Shown: positions 52,363 to 62,310 of the stretch, one piece after another
Layout: each line of letters starts with the position of its first letter
Numbering within the stretch: position 1 is the first letter of the stretch
From: Paenibacillus sp. FSL R5-0517
GTDB lineage: Bacteria > Bacillota > Bacilli > Paenibacillales > Paenibacillaceae
DNA length: 64,000 bases
Reading direction: 5' to 3'
NCBI RefSeq assembly: GCF_037974355.1
Contig: NZ_CP150235.1
Coordinates: 3,906,001 to 3,970,000 of the forward strand
Made by a program: the position numbers and the translations under genes
The notes under the pieces: model-generated
What the model was told of the DNA's origin: nothing
The model's database searches: none
What the model saw: only the letters and a program-made list of their open reading frames with translations

Positions 52363-53806
52363 TCAACTTCCTTTCCAGTCGTCCCAGCAGCTTGGACAAA
52401 ATGAACGTCATTACAAAGTAGATGGCTGCTGCAATCAAAAATGGACTCAAGCCTTGGTACGTAATGTTTTTGACCACACTTGCCTGATACATAATGTCCA
52501 CCATACCGATAACGGAGATAATGGAGGATTCTTTGATGATGGTTATAAATTCATTACCGATGGCCGGTAATACAGCTTTGAAGGCTTGCGGTAAAATAAT
52601 ATAACGCATTGCTGCCCCTCTACCCATTCCCAGGGAACGAGCTGCTTCCAACTGACCCCGATCCACACCTTGAATACCTGCACGGAAAATCTCTGCCAGA
52701 TAAGCACCACTATTAATTGAAAGTGTAATGATACCTGCCTGAAGTGCAGTGAAGTTAATGCCAAAGCTTAGGGAAAAACCATAGTAAATGATCATTAATT
52801 GTACCAGCATTGGTGTACCACGGATCACTTCAACGTAAGCAGTACCGATCCACCGCAAAATTGCAGCGTCATGCAAACGGAACAAACAGATGATCAATCC
52901 AATAATTACCCCGAAGATAACCCCAAGTGCAGACAACAGAAGTGTGTAGCCTATACCTGTAGCATAGAAACTTTTGTACTGCCAGAATACTTGGAAAATA
53001 TTTTGTGATTTGTTTGCTTTGTCCGCCATCAAGAGGCTGGCGTCCGTCACCATCTGATTGATTTTATCTTCGCTTTTCAATCGCTCCAGTGTTCCATTTA
53101 CGGCTGCTAGCAGCTCGGTATTGCCTTTACGAATCCCGATTGCCGCTTCTGCTTGCTCTTCGTCCGGAACAGCAGCAGCAAGTCCAATGATATCGTCCAG
53201 ATAACCTGCAGCCACGGTATCTTCTACGATTGCCGCGTCAATACGTTTGGTTTGCAGTTGAAGCACGATATCCGAGATTTTATCAAGCGCAGTAAGCTTC
53301 GCTCCTGGAATACTCTGTCCGATCGTTTCCTGAATGGAGCCTTTCTGAACGCCAATCTTCGCATTTTCAAGTTCGGTCATGGTTGGATATTTGTCTTTAT
53401 CCACATTGCGAACCATAATCACTTGTTTTGATTTATAGTAGGTGTCGGAAAAATCGATACTTTTCTTCCGCTCATCCGTCGGCGTCATACCTGAAATCAC
53501 CAGATCAACACGCCCGCTCTGCAATGAAGGCAGAAGACCGTCGAAGCCCATATCCTCAATTACAAGCTCAGCGCCAAGATCTTTGGCAATCTCTTTGGCG
53601 ATCTCAATATCAAAACCAACGATTTCATCTTTACCATTAATCACTTTATGGAATTCATATGGTGCAAAATCGGCACTTGTACCGAGCACCAGCTTTTTAC
53701 TGCTTGAATTATCTGTAGTTCCACTTGCCAATGCCACAGGAACGGCAGTCGTCAGCAGAATAACAAAGGTCAACAGCATCATGGTGTAACGACTTATCAA
53801 TTTCAA
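52343..53806 (-). CDS. glnPH: Fused substrate-binding/permease protein of polar amino acid ABC importer
   Basis: A 487-residue protein combining a signal peptide (about 5-28), a solute-binding domain (about 40-265: [41 protein letters not shown]) and a HisM/GlnP-type permease domain (about 275-485) with EAA loop [15 protein letters not shown]. This binding-permease fusion resembles GlnP of Lactococcus, but with one binding domain. The frame also opens at an ATG (53830), yet AGGGGAG is best placed for the TTG at 53806. With GlnQ it forms a complete importer. A good promoter with an inverted repeat lies upstream. Confidence 0.92.
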   Translation of the reverse strand: MKLISRYTMMLLTFVILLTTAVPVALASGTTDNSSSKKLVLGTSADFAPYEFHKVINGKDEIVGFDIEIAKEIAKDLGAELVIEDMGFDGLLPSLQSGRVDLVISGMTPTDERKKSIDFSDTYYKSKQVIMVRNVDKDKYPTMTELENAKIGVQKGSIQETIGQSIPGAKLTALDKISDIVLQLQTKRIDAAIVEDTVAAGYLDDIIGLAAAVPDEEQAEAAIGIRKGNTELLAAVNGTLERLKSEDKINQMVTDASLLMADKANKSQNIFQVFWQYKSFYATGIGYTLLLSALGVIFGVIIGLIICLFRLHDAAILRWIGTAYVEVIRGTPMLVQLMIIYYGFSLSFGINFTALQAGIITLSINSGAYLAEIFRAGIQGVDRGQLEAARSLGMGRGAAMRYIILPQAFKAVLPAIGNEFITIIKESSIISVIGMVDIMYQASVVKNITYQGLSPFLIAAAIYFVMTFILSKLLGRLERKLSASDRR

Positions 53807-53859
53807 CCTTTTTCTCCCCTTACAGTACATTGTATGCTTCTCATGTTGATGACTGAGTC

Positions 53860-53888
53860 ATTATAAAGTACAATGCATGATTATGCAA
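53860..53888 (-). promoter_or_regulatory. Sigma-A promoter of the ABC importer operon
   Basis: On the minus strand TTGCAT and TATAAT are 17 bases apart. Transcription should begin near 53853. Confidence 0.75.
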
Positions 53889-53894
53889 TGCATT
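53872..53894. promoter_or_regulatory. Inverted repeat over the importer promoter
   Basis: AATGCAT (53872-53878) and ATGCATT (53888-53894) flank nine bases, covering the -35 box and spacer of the importer promoter. A repressor site is a reasonable guess; the regulator is unknown. Confidence 0.5.
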
Positions 53895-53940
53895 TTGAAA
53901 TTACAAATCTTGACTTGTTTCTGAAAAAATAAAGCAAACA

Positions 53941-53949
53941 TGATATAAT
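53941..53949 (+). promoter_or_regulatory. Extended -10 promoter of M20 peptidase gene
   Basis: TGATATAAT matches the extended -10 pattern TGnTATAAT. The -35 region (CTGAAA) is poor, as is common for this class. Confidence 0.6.
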
Positions 53950-53986
53950 CAATGAATTATTTTCATTACGCATAAGGAGTTTACCA

Positions 53987-55162
53987 ATGACATCTAAAAA
54001 ATCACAAATTCTTACGGTTATTGATCAATATGCTTCCCGTTTTAAAGCCATTTCATCATATATCGGTGCGAATCCCGAACTGGGAAATGAAGAGTATCTC
54101 GCTTCTGCCCGTTTGAAAGAAGAACTTCTCTATCATGGTTTCACTGTAGAGGCTCCTATTCTTGGACTGGAGACAGCCTTTATCGGAACGTATTCCGCCG
54201 CCAAACCCGGCCCTACCATTGCATTATTGTGCGAATATGACGCGCTGCCGGAGATCGGTCACGCTTGTGGTCACCATCTGATCTGCATGATGAGTCTTGG
54301 AGCTGCTGTTGGGCTTAAGGCCATTCTGGATGAAGTAGGTGGAACAATTAAAGTGTTTGGCACACCTGCTGAAGAGACTCGTGGTGCCAAAGTTCCGATG
54401 GCGGAAGCAGGCTTGTTCGATGACTGCGATGTTGCCCTTATGGCGCATCCATACTATGCCTACGAAAAGTCAGGCAGCTCGCTGGCGATTGATGCTGTTC
54501 AATTTGAATTTCATGGTCGATCTTCACATGCTGCCGCAAGTCCGCATGAAGGCATTAATGCTCTGGATGCCGTCATTCAAACGTTCAACGGAATCAATGC
54601 ATTCCGGCAACAAGTGAAAAGTACCGTTCGGATTCACGGTGTGATCAATAACGGAGGTCAGGCAGCAAACATCATTCCTGACTACGCTTCTGCACAATTT
54701 TATGTGCGTGCTGCAACCCGTAAAGAACTGAATATCCTCACTGAACGTGTGATTCAGATCGCTGAAGGTTCTGCGCTGCAGACAGGTTGCAAGCTCGTGA
54801 CATCCAACTATGAAACGTCCTATGACGAGATGGTCACCAATGAGGCATTCTCAGCGGCATTTAGTCAAAATCTGATGGAACTCGGTATCCCGCAAGAAGA
54901 GATTGTGAGTGGTAACGATCATGGCTCCATGGACATCGGTAACGTTTCCCTGAAATGTCCCGCAATCCACCCCTACATCCGTGTAGTGGATGAAGTTCAT
55001 ACCCTGCACTCCATTGCCTTCCGTGATCTTGCACTTCAGGACCGCGCGCTGGATGGCATGATTCTGGGAGCAAAAGCACTTGCTACAACAGCCTACGACG
55101 TACTCAGTCAGCCAGAACTGCTTCAAACCATCCGAACGGAATTCGAGCAAGCTATTCGCTAA
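53987..55162 (+). CDS. M20 family metallopeptidase/amidohydrolase
   Basis: A 391-residue zinc-dependent amide hydrolase. Metal and catalytic residues appear in LLCEYDALPEIGHACGHH, TPAEETRGAK and the later His in MAHPYYAYE; HGRSSHAAASPHEGINALDAV marks the dimerisation domain. It resembles AbgB/PM20D2-like enzymes acting on aminoacyl or p-aminobenzoyl-glutamate conjugates. AAGGAG-type site precedes the ATG. Divergent from the amino-acid importer, which may supply or share its products; that link is a guess. Confidence 0.9.
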   Translation: MTSKKSQILTVIDQYASRFKAISSYIGANPELGNEEYLASARLKEELLYHGFTVEAPILGLETAFIGTYSAAKPGPTIALLCEYDALPEIGHACGHHLICMMSLGAAVGLKAILDEVGGTIKVFGTPAEETRGAKVPMAEAGLFDDCDVALMAHPYYAYEKSGSSLAIDAVQFEFHGRSSHAAASPHEGINALDAVIQTFNGINAFRQQVKSTVRIHGVINNGGQAANIIPDYASAQFYVRAATRKELNILTERVIQIAEGSALQTGCKLVTSNYETSYDEMVTNEAFSAAFSQNLMELGIPQEEIVSGNDHGSMDIGNVSLKCPAIHPYIRVVDEVHTLHSIAFRDLALQDRALDGMILGAKALATTAYDVLSQPELLQTIRTEFEQAIR

Positions 55163-55184
55163 GAATCTAATCAACATGTGATAT

Positions 55185-55235
55185 AGGCACCCTAAACAGA
55201 CTTGAATTCCAAGCTGTTTCAGGGTGCCTTTTTCT
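55185..55235 (+). terminator. Terminator of M20 peptidase gene
   Basis: AGGCACCCT and AGGGTGCCT pair around an inner AACAG/CTGTT hairpin, followed by TTTTC. Confidence 0.87.
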
Positions 55236-55426
55236 TAATTAGCTGTACGTATATTCAGCAAGAAGCTGGAGATGCTGTGAAAGAAACCTTTGAAAACGAT
55301 GAAAATAATTCATTTTATTACAGTAAATGTGGTTCATTTGCTGGCTAACTTGGTTATTTATTGATATAAGTACGTGTTCAAAAAGACCGGTTTTCATAAC
55401 TTATCCTATATTGAGGAGGTGCTGTC

Positions 55427-57193
55427 ATGCTGCTCGAAGCCATGTATCATGTTCCTCGTGACAAGTGGGCTTATGCCTATAATTCGTCTACCATACATCT
55501 GCGTGTACGAACCAAACGAAATGATGTGCAATACGTGACTGCACTGACCGGAGATAAGTACAATTGGAACGGAACGTATAAGGAAATACAACTGGAGAAG
55601 GCTGCTGCGGATAGCATGTTTGATTATTGGGAGGCTGCCGTCAAGCCACAATTCAAACGTCTCACCTATATATTTCGAATAACCGCCGGTTCGGAAGATG
55701 TTTTTCTTGCCGATAACGGAATTCATTATGAGCTCCCCTATCCAACCGGAGGATATTATGAGTTCTCGTATATACATGAAATCGATGTGTTTAAGGTACC
55801 TGAATGGGCCAAAGAAGCCGTCTTTTATCAGATCATGACTGAACGGTTTGCTAATGGTGATCCCAAGCTGAATCCTCCAGAAACGCATGAATGGGGTGGC
55901 AAACCGGAGTTGGACAATTTTTTTGGTGGAGATCTGCCAGGTGTGCTGGATCATTTGCATGACTTGACCGAACTTGGCGTGAACGCCATTTACTTTACCC
56001 CGCTATTCCAAGCCAATTCCTATCACAAATACGACACAATAGACTATAAAAAAGTCGACCCTCATTTTGGTGACAATGCCCTGCTCAAACAATTGACAGA
56101 AGAATGCCATCGTCTGGGTATCCGAGTGATGCTTGACGCTGTGTTTAACCATTGCAGTGAAGACTTCCCTCCTTTTCAAGACGTTCTCCAGAATGGAAAA
56201 AACTCAAAGTATGCCGGCTGGTTCCACATCAATGAATATCCGATTCAGATCAAAGACGGTATCCCTACCTACGATACATTTGGTTTCTATGGCAACATGC
56301 CCAAGTTCAATACAGCCAACCCAGAGGTTAAAGCATATCTACTTGATGTAGCAGAGTACTGGATTAAGGAAATCAAGCTAGATGGCTGGCGTCTGGATGT
56401 AGCCAATGAAGTGGACAACCATTTCTGGCGTGATTTTCGCAAGGTTGTTAAGGCGGCGAATCCGGAAGCCTATATTGTTGGTGAAGTATGGAGCGACTCC
56501 TTAACCTGGCTTATGGGTGATCAATTCGATTCCGTCATGAATTACCCATTTGCCGACAAAGTGCTTCAGTTCTTCTGTGGTTCAATGGATGGTTATAACT
56601 TTGCCAATGAGATGGGTTCACTGATTATGCGCTATCCACAACAAACCAACGAAGTCATCTTCAATATGCTGTGCAGCCATGATACCCCACGACTGCTGAC
56701 CCGGTTAGGAGAAGACAAACGCCGTTTAAAGTTGTCGGTTGTATTTCTTTTCACCTATATCGGTACACCCTGTATTTTCTACGGCGATGAGGTGGGAATT
56801 AGTGGTGATGCTGATCCAGATTGTCGAAAATGTATGGAATGGGCCCCCGCCAAGCAAGACAGAGAACTGTATGATTTCTATCGTCTGATGATTGATTTAC
56901 GTAAAAGCAATGAAGCCCTGCGTAAAGGACGCTTCCGTTTCCTTAAGGCGGATCACCATGATCCCTGTATTGTGTACGAGCGTGTGGATGACAACCTTCA
57001 CTTTACCGTATGGATGAATAATACACCTCAAGATCGAACGCTTTCTCATCCCATGGAAACGAAAGACTGGAAGGATGCATTAACCGAAGAGCCTGTATTT
57101 CCAACCGATGGAATGATGAATATTAAACTTGACCCGTATGGGTACCGCATTTTGTATAGACAGCTTGATCAGACAAACATCCAACACTATTGA
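55427..57193 (+). CDS. GH13 neopullulanase/cyclomaltodextrinase-type alpha-glycosidase
   Basis: A 588-residue cytoplasmic glycosidase with no signal peptide. An N-terminal CBM34-like domain (about 1-125) precedes the GH13 barrel. The four conserved regions are visible: LDAVFNHCSED, GWRLDVANEVD (catalytic Asp), YIVGEVWSD (catalytic Glu) and CSHDTPR (stabilising Asp). The domain order fits neopullulanase, maltogenic amylase or cyclodextrinase. GAGGAGGT before the ATG sets the start. It lies next to the glycogen genes and could release sugars from glycogen or imported dextrins. Confidence 0.93.
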   Translation: MLLEAMYHVPRDKWAYAYNSSTIHLRVRTKRNDVQYVTALTGDKYNWNGTYKEIQLEKAAADSMFDYWEAAVKPQFKRLTYIFRITAGSEDVFLADNGIHYELPYPTGGYYEFSYIHEIDVFKVPEWAKEAVFYQIMTERFANGDPKLNPPETHEWGGKPELDNFFGGDLPGVLDHLHDLTELGVNAIYFTPLFQANSYHKYDTIDYKKVDPHFGDNALLKQLTEECHRLGIRVMLDAVFNHCSEDFPPFQDVLQNGKNSKYAGWFHINEYPIQIKDGIPTYDTFGFYGNMPKFNTANPEVKAYLLDVAEYWIKEIKLDGWRLDVANEVDNHFWRDFRKVVKAANPEAYIVGEVWSDSLTWLMGDQFDSVMNYPFADKVLQFFCGSMDGYNFANEMGSLIMRYPQQTNEVIFNMLCSHDTPRLLTRLGEDKRRLKLSVVFLFTYIGTPCIFYGDEVGISGDADPDCRKCMEWAPAKQDRELYDFYRLMIDLRKSNEALRKGRFRFLKADHHDPCIVYERVDDNLHFTVWMNNTPQDRTLSHPMETKDWKDALTEEPVFPTDGMMNIKLDPYGYRILYRQLDQTNIQHY

Positions 57194-57223
57194 AGTTTAT
57201 ATTCAGACATATAAAAAAAGAGA

Positions 57224-57285
57224 AAACACTTCCACTGTCTCAGATGCTGACTTTCATTCTGAACTTAGGAAGTGTTTTTGTTTAT
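57224..57285 (+). terminator. Terminator of neopullulanase gene
   Basis: AAACACTTCC pairs with GGAAGTGTTT across a 34-base loop, followed by TTGTTTATT. Confidence 0.75.
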
Positions 57286-57291
57286 TAGTTT

Positions 57292-57319
57292 AAAAAAAGC
57301 CGCAGCATGATATGCTGCG
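57292..57319 (-). terminator. Terminator of glgBA operon
   Basis: CGCAGCAT pairs with ATGCTGCG around three bases; the minus side continues GGCTTTTTTT. Confidence 0.85.
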
Positions 57320-57336
57320 ACTCATTCAGGATTACA

Positions 57337-58779
57337 TCAGTTTACAGGCTCATGTGTGATCCGGCGATATATGTCCATATATTCTTCAGCTGAGACGTTC
57401 CAGCTGTATTCCCCGCTCATTGCATTTTTCACAATCTTCTTCCAATGTTCTGGCTGTTTGTAGATTTCCTCGGCACGTCGAATGGTATTCATCATGTCAT
57501 GTGCATTAAAGCTAGTGAATGAGAATCCATTCCCTTCTCCAGTATACTCATTGTATGCCTGCACAGTATCATTCAGCCCCCCCGTTTCCCTTACCAGAGG
57601 CACACTCCCATACCGCAGAGCCAGTAACTGACTAATACCACATGGTTCGAACCTCGATGGCATCAGGAAGATATCACTCCCTGCATAGAAGCGGCGGGAT
57701 AACCCATCGTTAAACGTGATCTGGGCAGACATTTTGAGCGGATAACGATTAGCGGCTTCACGGAACCAGTGTTCATACGTTGGCTCTCCTGTTCCCAGTA
57801 CAGCGAATTGAATGTCATCATAGTACAACAATTCATCCAGGATACGGCAGACCAGATCAAGCCCCTTTGAGTCCACGAGCCTTGTCACCATCACCATGAG
57901 AGGTACATCGGGACGAACTGGAAGCCCAAGTTCCTTTTGCAGCTCAATTTTGTTCTCCGTTTTCTTGGCCAGACTCGTTCTGTATTTCACTGGAATTTTG
58001 GTGTCCGTTGCCGGGTTGTAGCTCTTGGTATCAATCCCGTTCACAATCCCGCTGAAACGATCTCCAAGTGAACTTAGCAGTCCGTCCAATCCGTATCCAT
58101 AATAAGAGGTTTGCACCTCCTGAGCATATGTTGGGCTCACAGTTGTCACATGGTCAGCATACACAATTCCTGCTTTCAGGAAATTGACATTACCATAATA
58201 TTCGGCTCCATCTACGGTGAAATATCGATCGTCCAACTCAAGGATTTCACTGAATAACTCATGCGGGAATACCCCTTGGTACAACAAGTTATGTATGGTG
58301 AATACCGTACGAATATCACTGTAGAATGAATCATGTCTGTAATGGGCTTCAAGTACCAAAGGAATCATTCCTGCATGCCAGTCATGACTGTGCAGCACGT
58401 CAGGTTTGAACTCAATCTGTGGCAACACTTCGAGAACTGCACGGTTGAAGAAGGCGAAACGCTCGCCGTCATCCATATACCCGTACACTCCATCACGACC
58501 AAAATAATACTCATTATCCACAAAATAAACTGGAATTCCATCATAAACCAGCATTTCTATTCCACAATAAGGTCTGCGCCAACCAAGAGGCACATCAGTT
58601 GTGATGACTGGTTGCAATGCCTCTTTATATTCATCAGGAATCCCTTTGTATTTAGGCATAATCACCCGCACGTCTGCCCCGTTCTTCTTTAATGCGAAAG
58701 GGAGAGCACCGATTACGTCAGCAAGGCCACCTGTTTTGATAAATGGATGTACTTCAGCAGCAGCAAATAGAATATTCAT
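57337..58779 (-). CDS. glgA: Glycogen synthase (ADP-glucose type)
   Basis: A 480-residue GT5 glycosyltransferase adding glucose from ADP-glucose to glycogen. The KTGGL motif lies at residues 15-19, with DWHAGMIPL, HNLLYQGVFP and C-terminal MPSRFEPCGISQLLALRYG following. Its ATG overlaps the glgB stop (ATGA), so the two are coupled. Length and motifs are normal. Confidence 0.96.
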   Translation of the reverse strand: MNILFAAAEVHPFIKTGGLADVIGALPFALKKNGADVRVIMPKYKGIPDEYKEALQPVITTDVPLGWRRPYCGIEMLVYDGIPVYFVDNEYYFGRDGVYGYMDDGERFAFFNRAVLEVLPQIEFKPDVLHSHDWHAGMIPLVLEAHYRHDSFYSDIRTVFTIHNLLYQGVFPHELFSEILELDDRYFTVDGAEYYGNVNFLKAGIVYADHVTTVSPTYAQEVQTSYYGYGLDGLLSSLGDRFSGIVNGIDTKSYNPATDTKIPVKYRTSLAKKTENKIELQKELGLPVRPDVPLMVMVTRLVDSKGLDLVCRILDELLYYDDIQFAVLGTGEPTYEHWFREAANRYPLKMSAQITFNDGLSRRFYAGSDIFLMPSRFEPCGISQLLALRYGSVPLVRETGGLNDTVQAYNEYTGEGNGFSFTSFNAHDMMNTIRRAEEIYKQPEHWKKIVKNAMSGEYSWNVSAEEYMDIYRRITHEPVN

Positions 58780-60782
58780 GCCTTTGTCCTCCTCTTCGGC
58801 TTTAGCGTGTTGTTTTCTTTCTTATTTTTCGTTGTTGAACTGACGGAAGTAATACTCGCAGGCGATTCATCCGTTTTCCGACGCGTGTTCTTTTTTAGAA
58901 TCACAATGCTCAGCGGAGGCAAAACTAATTCAAGACTATGCGGATGCCCATGAAAAGGAATCTTTTCGGTAGGCAGTTGCATATCATTAGTAATGCCTGA
59001 ACCGCCGTAGACGGAATGGTCACTGTTCAGAACTTCGGTATACATACCGGGACGCATGACACCAATCCGGTAACGCTCCCGCTTGACCGGCTGAAAGTTT
59101 ATGAGCACAAGGAGTGTATCCGCAGGTTTTTTTCCTTTGCGTACATATGAAATGACACTCTGGTCCTGATCATCCGGAGTGATCCATTCATAACCGTCCA
59201 AGGAATGATCAAGCTCCCACAAAGCTTTTTCGCTCAAGTACAGGTTAGACAGCTCACGCTCAAACTGATGTAAATTGCGGTGACTGTCATAATCCAGCAA
59301 GAACCAGTCCAGTTGATCCTCATCTTTCCATTCGATGAACTGGCCAAATTCTCCACCCATAAACAACAGCTTTTTCCCTGGGAAAGTCATAAAATAGCCC
59401 AGAAAAGCACGCATGCCAGCAAATTTCTGCTCATAGGTTCCTGGCATCTTGTCGAGGAGCGACTTTTTGCCATGAACAACCTCGTCATGAGACAGAGGAA
59501 GCACATAATTTTCAGCAAAGGAGTATACGACCGGGAAAGTCAGCAAATGATGTTTGGAAGGACGTTCATGAAAATCAGATTCCATGTAATCAAGCGTGTC
59601 ATTCATCCAGCCCATGTTCCATTTGTAGTTAAAGCCCAGACCACCTTCATGTACTGGTAAAGTCACCATTGGCCATGCACTTGATTCTTCAGCCATCATC
59701 AATGCATAAGGGAAATACTTAAACACCGTCTCATTTAGCTGCTGTAAGAAAGCTACAGCCTCTTTGTTTTCAAGACCACCTTCATCATTGGTACGATATT
59801 GTCCTGGCTGCTTCTCAAAATCAAGCCGAAGCATACTCGTAACTGCATCAACACGGAGTCCGTCAAAATGATACATCTCCATCCAATATAATGCATTGGA
59901 GATCAGAAATGAACGAATTTCAGGTTTCGAGTAGTCAAAGCTGAGTGTACCCCAACCCGGCTTCTCCGCTAACATCGGATCTGCATACTCATACAAAGGC
60001 GTACCATCAAACATACGCAGCCCATGAGCGTCTTTGGCAAAATGTGCAGGAACCCAATCCAGCAATACGCCAATCCCAGCCTGATGTAATGTATCCACCA
60101 GGTACATCAGATCTTTCGGATGCCCATAACGACTGGTTGGCGCGTAAAATCCTGTGTTTTGGTATCCCCACGAAAGGTCGTATGGATGTTCACTGAGGGG
60201 CATCATTTCAACATGTGTATATTTCATTTCTAATAAGTAAGGAACAAGTAAATCAGCCATCTCGCGATAATTATAGAGGCTTCCGTCTTCTTTTCGCCTC
60301 CAGGTTCCCATATGCATTTCGTAAATATGTAGAGGTTTGTTATACATGGTACGTTGTTTGCGTCTCCAGGCTCCATCATTCCATTTATACCCTTCGATTG
60401 AACTGGTGACAGAAGCTGTCTGAGGTCGAACCTCTGCTTGAAACGCGTATGGGTCCGCTTTGAGCAATTCTGTGCCATCTTCCGTTAATATTCGGAACTT
60501 GTATAAAGTTCCTTCACTGATTTCCGGAAAAAAACGACTCCAAAATCCTGATTCGGGTATCTTATATAAAGGTTCCTTTTCGCCTTTCCATTCATTGCGG
60601 TCCAGAGCCAGTCCTACTTCTGCGGCATTTGGCGCCCATACGGTAAAGCGATACCCCTGAAGGCCATCGCAAGTCTCAGGCTGTGCGCCCAACATTCGAT
60701 AACTGTGATGAAGGTTTCCTTCATGAAATAAATAAATATGCTCCGGCAATATATCCGGATGTGCTAACGGTTGAATGGCCAA
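58776..60782 (-). CDS. glgB: 1,4-alpha-glucan branching enzyme
   Basis: A 668-residue GH13 branching enzyme. An N-terminal CBM48 (about 20-125, YRFTVWAPNAAEVGL) is followed by the barrel with LLDWVPAHFAKD, DGLRVDAVTSML (catalytic Asp), LMMAEESSAWP (catalytic Glu) and LPLSHDEVVHGK. The last 35 or so residues form a Lys/Arg/Thr/Ser-rich tail (NTRRKTDESP, LKPKRRTKA) beyond the usual end. The start is TTG after GAAGGTGAT. The divergent neighbour is glgC. Confidence 0.95.
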   Translation of the reverse strand: MAIQPLAHPDILPEHIYLFHEGNLHHSYRMLGAQPETCDGLQGYRFTVWAPNAAEVGLALDRNEWKGEKEPLYKIPESGFWSRFFPEISEGTLYKFRILTEDGTELLKADPYAFQAEVRPQTASVTSSIEGYKWNDGAWRRKQRTMYNKPLHIYEMHMGTWRRKEDGSLYNYREMADLLVPYLLEMKYTHVEMMPLSEHPYDLSWGYQNTGFYAPTSRYGHPKDLMYLVDTLHQAGIGVLLDWVPAHFAKDAHGLRMFDGTPLYEYADPMLAEKPGWGTLSFDYSKPEIRSFLISNALYWMEMYHFDGLRVDAVTSMLRLDFEKQPGQYRTNDEGGLENKEAVAFLQQLNETVFKYFPYALMMAEESSAWPMVTLPVHEGGLGFNYKWNMGWMNDTLDYMESDFHERPSKHHLLTFPVVYSFAENYVLPLSHDEVVHGKKSLLDKMPGTYEQKFAGMRAFLGYFMTFPGKKLLFMGGEFGQFIEWKDEDQLDWFLLDYDSHRNLHQFERELSNLYLSEKALWELDHSLDGYEWITPDDQDQSVISYVRKGKKPADTLLVLINFQPVKRERYRIGVMRPGMYTEVLNSDHSVYGGSGITNDMQLPTEKIPFHGHPHSLELVLPPLSIVILKKNTRRKTDESPASITSVSSTTKNKKENNTLKPKRRTKA

Positions 60783-60975
60783 GAGATCACCTTCTTCTCA
60801 AGAAAATAGATATAACAGTTACCATTACCCCATTCTAGCCAAGTTGAAAAGAAAAATGCGGTGCTTTAGAAAATGTTGTATTTTTTCTGAATTTTTACAG
60901 CAACAATAGTTTCAATTGTTCTACTTTGCGTTAATGATGTACTACAATGCACAATATTTTGGGAGGGAAACGATT
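60783..60975. promoter_or_regulatory. Divergent glgB/glgC control region
   Basis: The 193-base gap serves both directions. AACAAT (60902-60907) and ATTGTT (60915-60920) form an inverted repeat seven bases apart. A TACAAT lies at 60951-60956 before glgC but without a well-spaced -35. No clear CcpA site was seen. Confidence 0.4.
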
Positions 60976-62202
60976 ATGTTTAATAAAGATTGCATCGCTA
61001 TGCTGTTGGCGGGAGGAGAAGGGAAGCGATTAGCCCCTTTAACCTCGAGTATCGCAAAACCCGCTGTACCGTTTGGCGGGCACTACCGGATCATCGATTT
61101 TCCTCTCAGTAACTGCGTAAACTCAGGGATCGATACTGTAGGAGTATTGACGCAGTACCAAGCGGAATCGTTACATGATCATATTGGTGGAGGAGAACCA
61201 TGGGGACATGGCAACTCAAATGAGGCAGGAATTTCCTTACTTCCATCTTATCATACAGGAAATGACGAATACTTGGGAACGGCGGATGCTATTTATAAAA
61301 ATATTGACTATATTGATCAACAAAACCCCGAAAATGTTCTAATTTTGTCGGGTGACCATATTTATCATATGAATTATCGTGATATGTTGGAGGCTCATCA
61401 GGCCAATAATGCCGCAGCAACGATTTCAGTTATGGAAGTTCCTTGGGACGAAGCACATCGTTTTGGCATTATGGCTGCCGATGCTGATCTGCGTGTAACA
61501 GAATTTGCCGAGAAGCCGGCTGAACCAAAAAGTAATCTGGCTTCAATGGGCATTTACATGTTCAAATGGGAGTACTTGAAGCGCCATCTATTGGAAGATG
61601 CTGCTAACCCTGAGTCCAGCCATGACTTCGGTAAAGATGTTATTCCACAGATGTTGAACGAAAACAATCCCCTTTTTGTCTATAACTTTAATGGGTATTG
61701 GAAAGATGTCGGTACAGTTAAGAGTCTGTGGGATGCCCATATGGACCTGCTCTACAACGATGAGAACTGGAGTCTGCAAAAAGAAAACTGGCCGATGTTT
61801 ACTCGCGGCTGGCGTTCCAAGCCAAGTGCTTACAAAGCCAGAAATGCGAAGATCGAACAGTTAGCTTCCATGATTCATGACTCTTGTGCCATCGAAGGTC
61901 GTGCAGAACGTTCCGTTATCTTCTGCGGCGCTGAAGTAGGTAAAGGCTCTGAGGTTAAAGACAGTGTCGTTATGCCTAACGCACGTATAGGCCGTGGGGT
62001 TCACATCGAACGCGCCATCATCGGTGAAGGTGCAATTATCAAAGACGGTGCAATTGTGAAGGGTACAGCGGATGAAATTGTTGTCGTTGGACCTAACGAG
62101 GTCGTCTCTGCCAAACCGGCTGTCCGTACGCAACCCGTTCGTATGTTGAAAGAAGTATATGAAAAAAGTGGGCGCTTGCGCGCTGGTGAACTTTCTTCAT
62201 AA
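60976..62202 (+). CDS. glgC: Glucose-1-phosphate adenylyltransferase
   Basis: A 408-residue enzyme making ADP-glucose for glycogen synthesis. The N-terminal nucleotidyltransferase domain has [44 protein letters not shown] and [10 protein letters not shown]; the C-terminal part has left-handed beta-helix repeats ([20 protein letters not shown]). GGGAGGG precedes the ATG at 60976. No glgD accompanies it, unlike the glgBCDAP order of B. subtilis. Confidence 0.96.
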   Translation: MFNKDCIAMLLAGGEGKRLAPLTSSIAKPAVPFGGHYRIIDFPLSNCVNSGIDTVGVLTQYQAESLHDHIGGGEPWGHGNSNEAGISLLPSYHTGNDEYLGTADAIYKNIDYIDQQNPENVLILSGDHIYHMNYRDMLEAHQANNAAATISVMEVPWDEAHRFGIMAADADLRVTEFAEKPAEPKSNLASMGIYMFKWEYLKRHLLEDAANPESSHDFGKDVIPQMLNENNPLFVYNFNGYWKDVGTVKSLWDAHMDLLYNDENWSLQKENWPMFTRGWRSKPSAYKARNAKIEQLASMIHDSCAIEGRAERSVIFCGAEVGKGSEVKDSVVMPNARIGRGVHIERAIIGEGAIIKDGAIVKGTADEIVVVGPNEVVSAKPAVRTQPVRMLKEVYEKSGRLRAGELSS

Positions 62203-62220
62203 TGAAATAAACGTTATACA

Positions 62221-62252
62221 AAAAAGGCGAGCCTTGGATGGCTCGCCTTTTT
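62221..62252. terminator. Bidirectional terminator between glgC and histidine kinase
   Basis: AAAAAGGCGAGCC and GGCTCGCCTTTTT pair perfectly around TTGGAT; it serves both convergent genes. Confidence 0.92.
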
Positions 62253-62310
62253 GATATTGATATGAATATTGTGAAGCAGACCTGGTCGGTGATCGCAAAT
62301 GGATTCAAGC

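Noticed and set aside
55406..55960. 184-codon minus-strand frame opposite the neopullulanase N-terminus
   Set aside because: Antisense shadow of a clear GH13 gene; no ribosome site and no recognisable domain.
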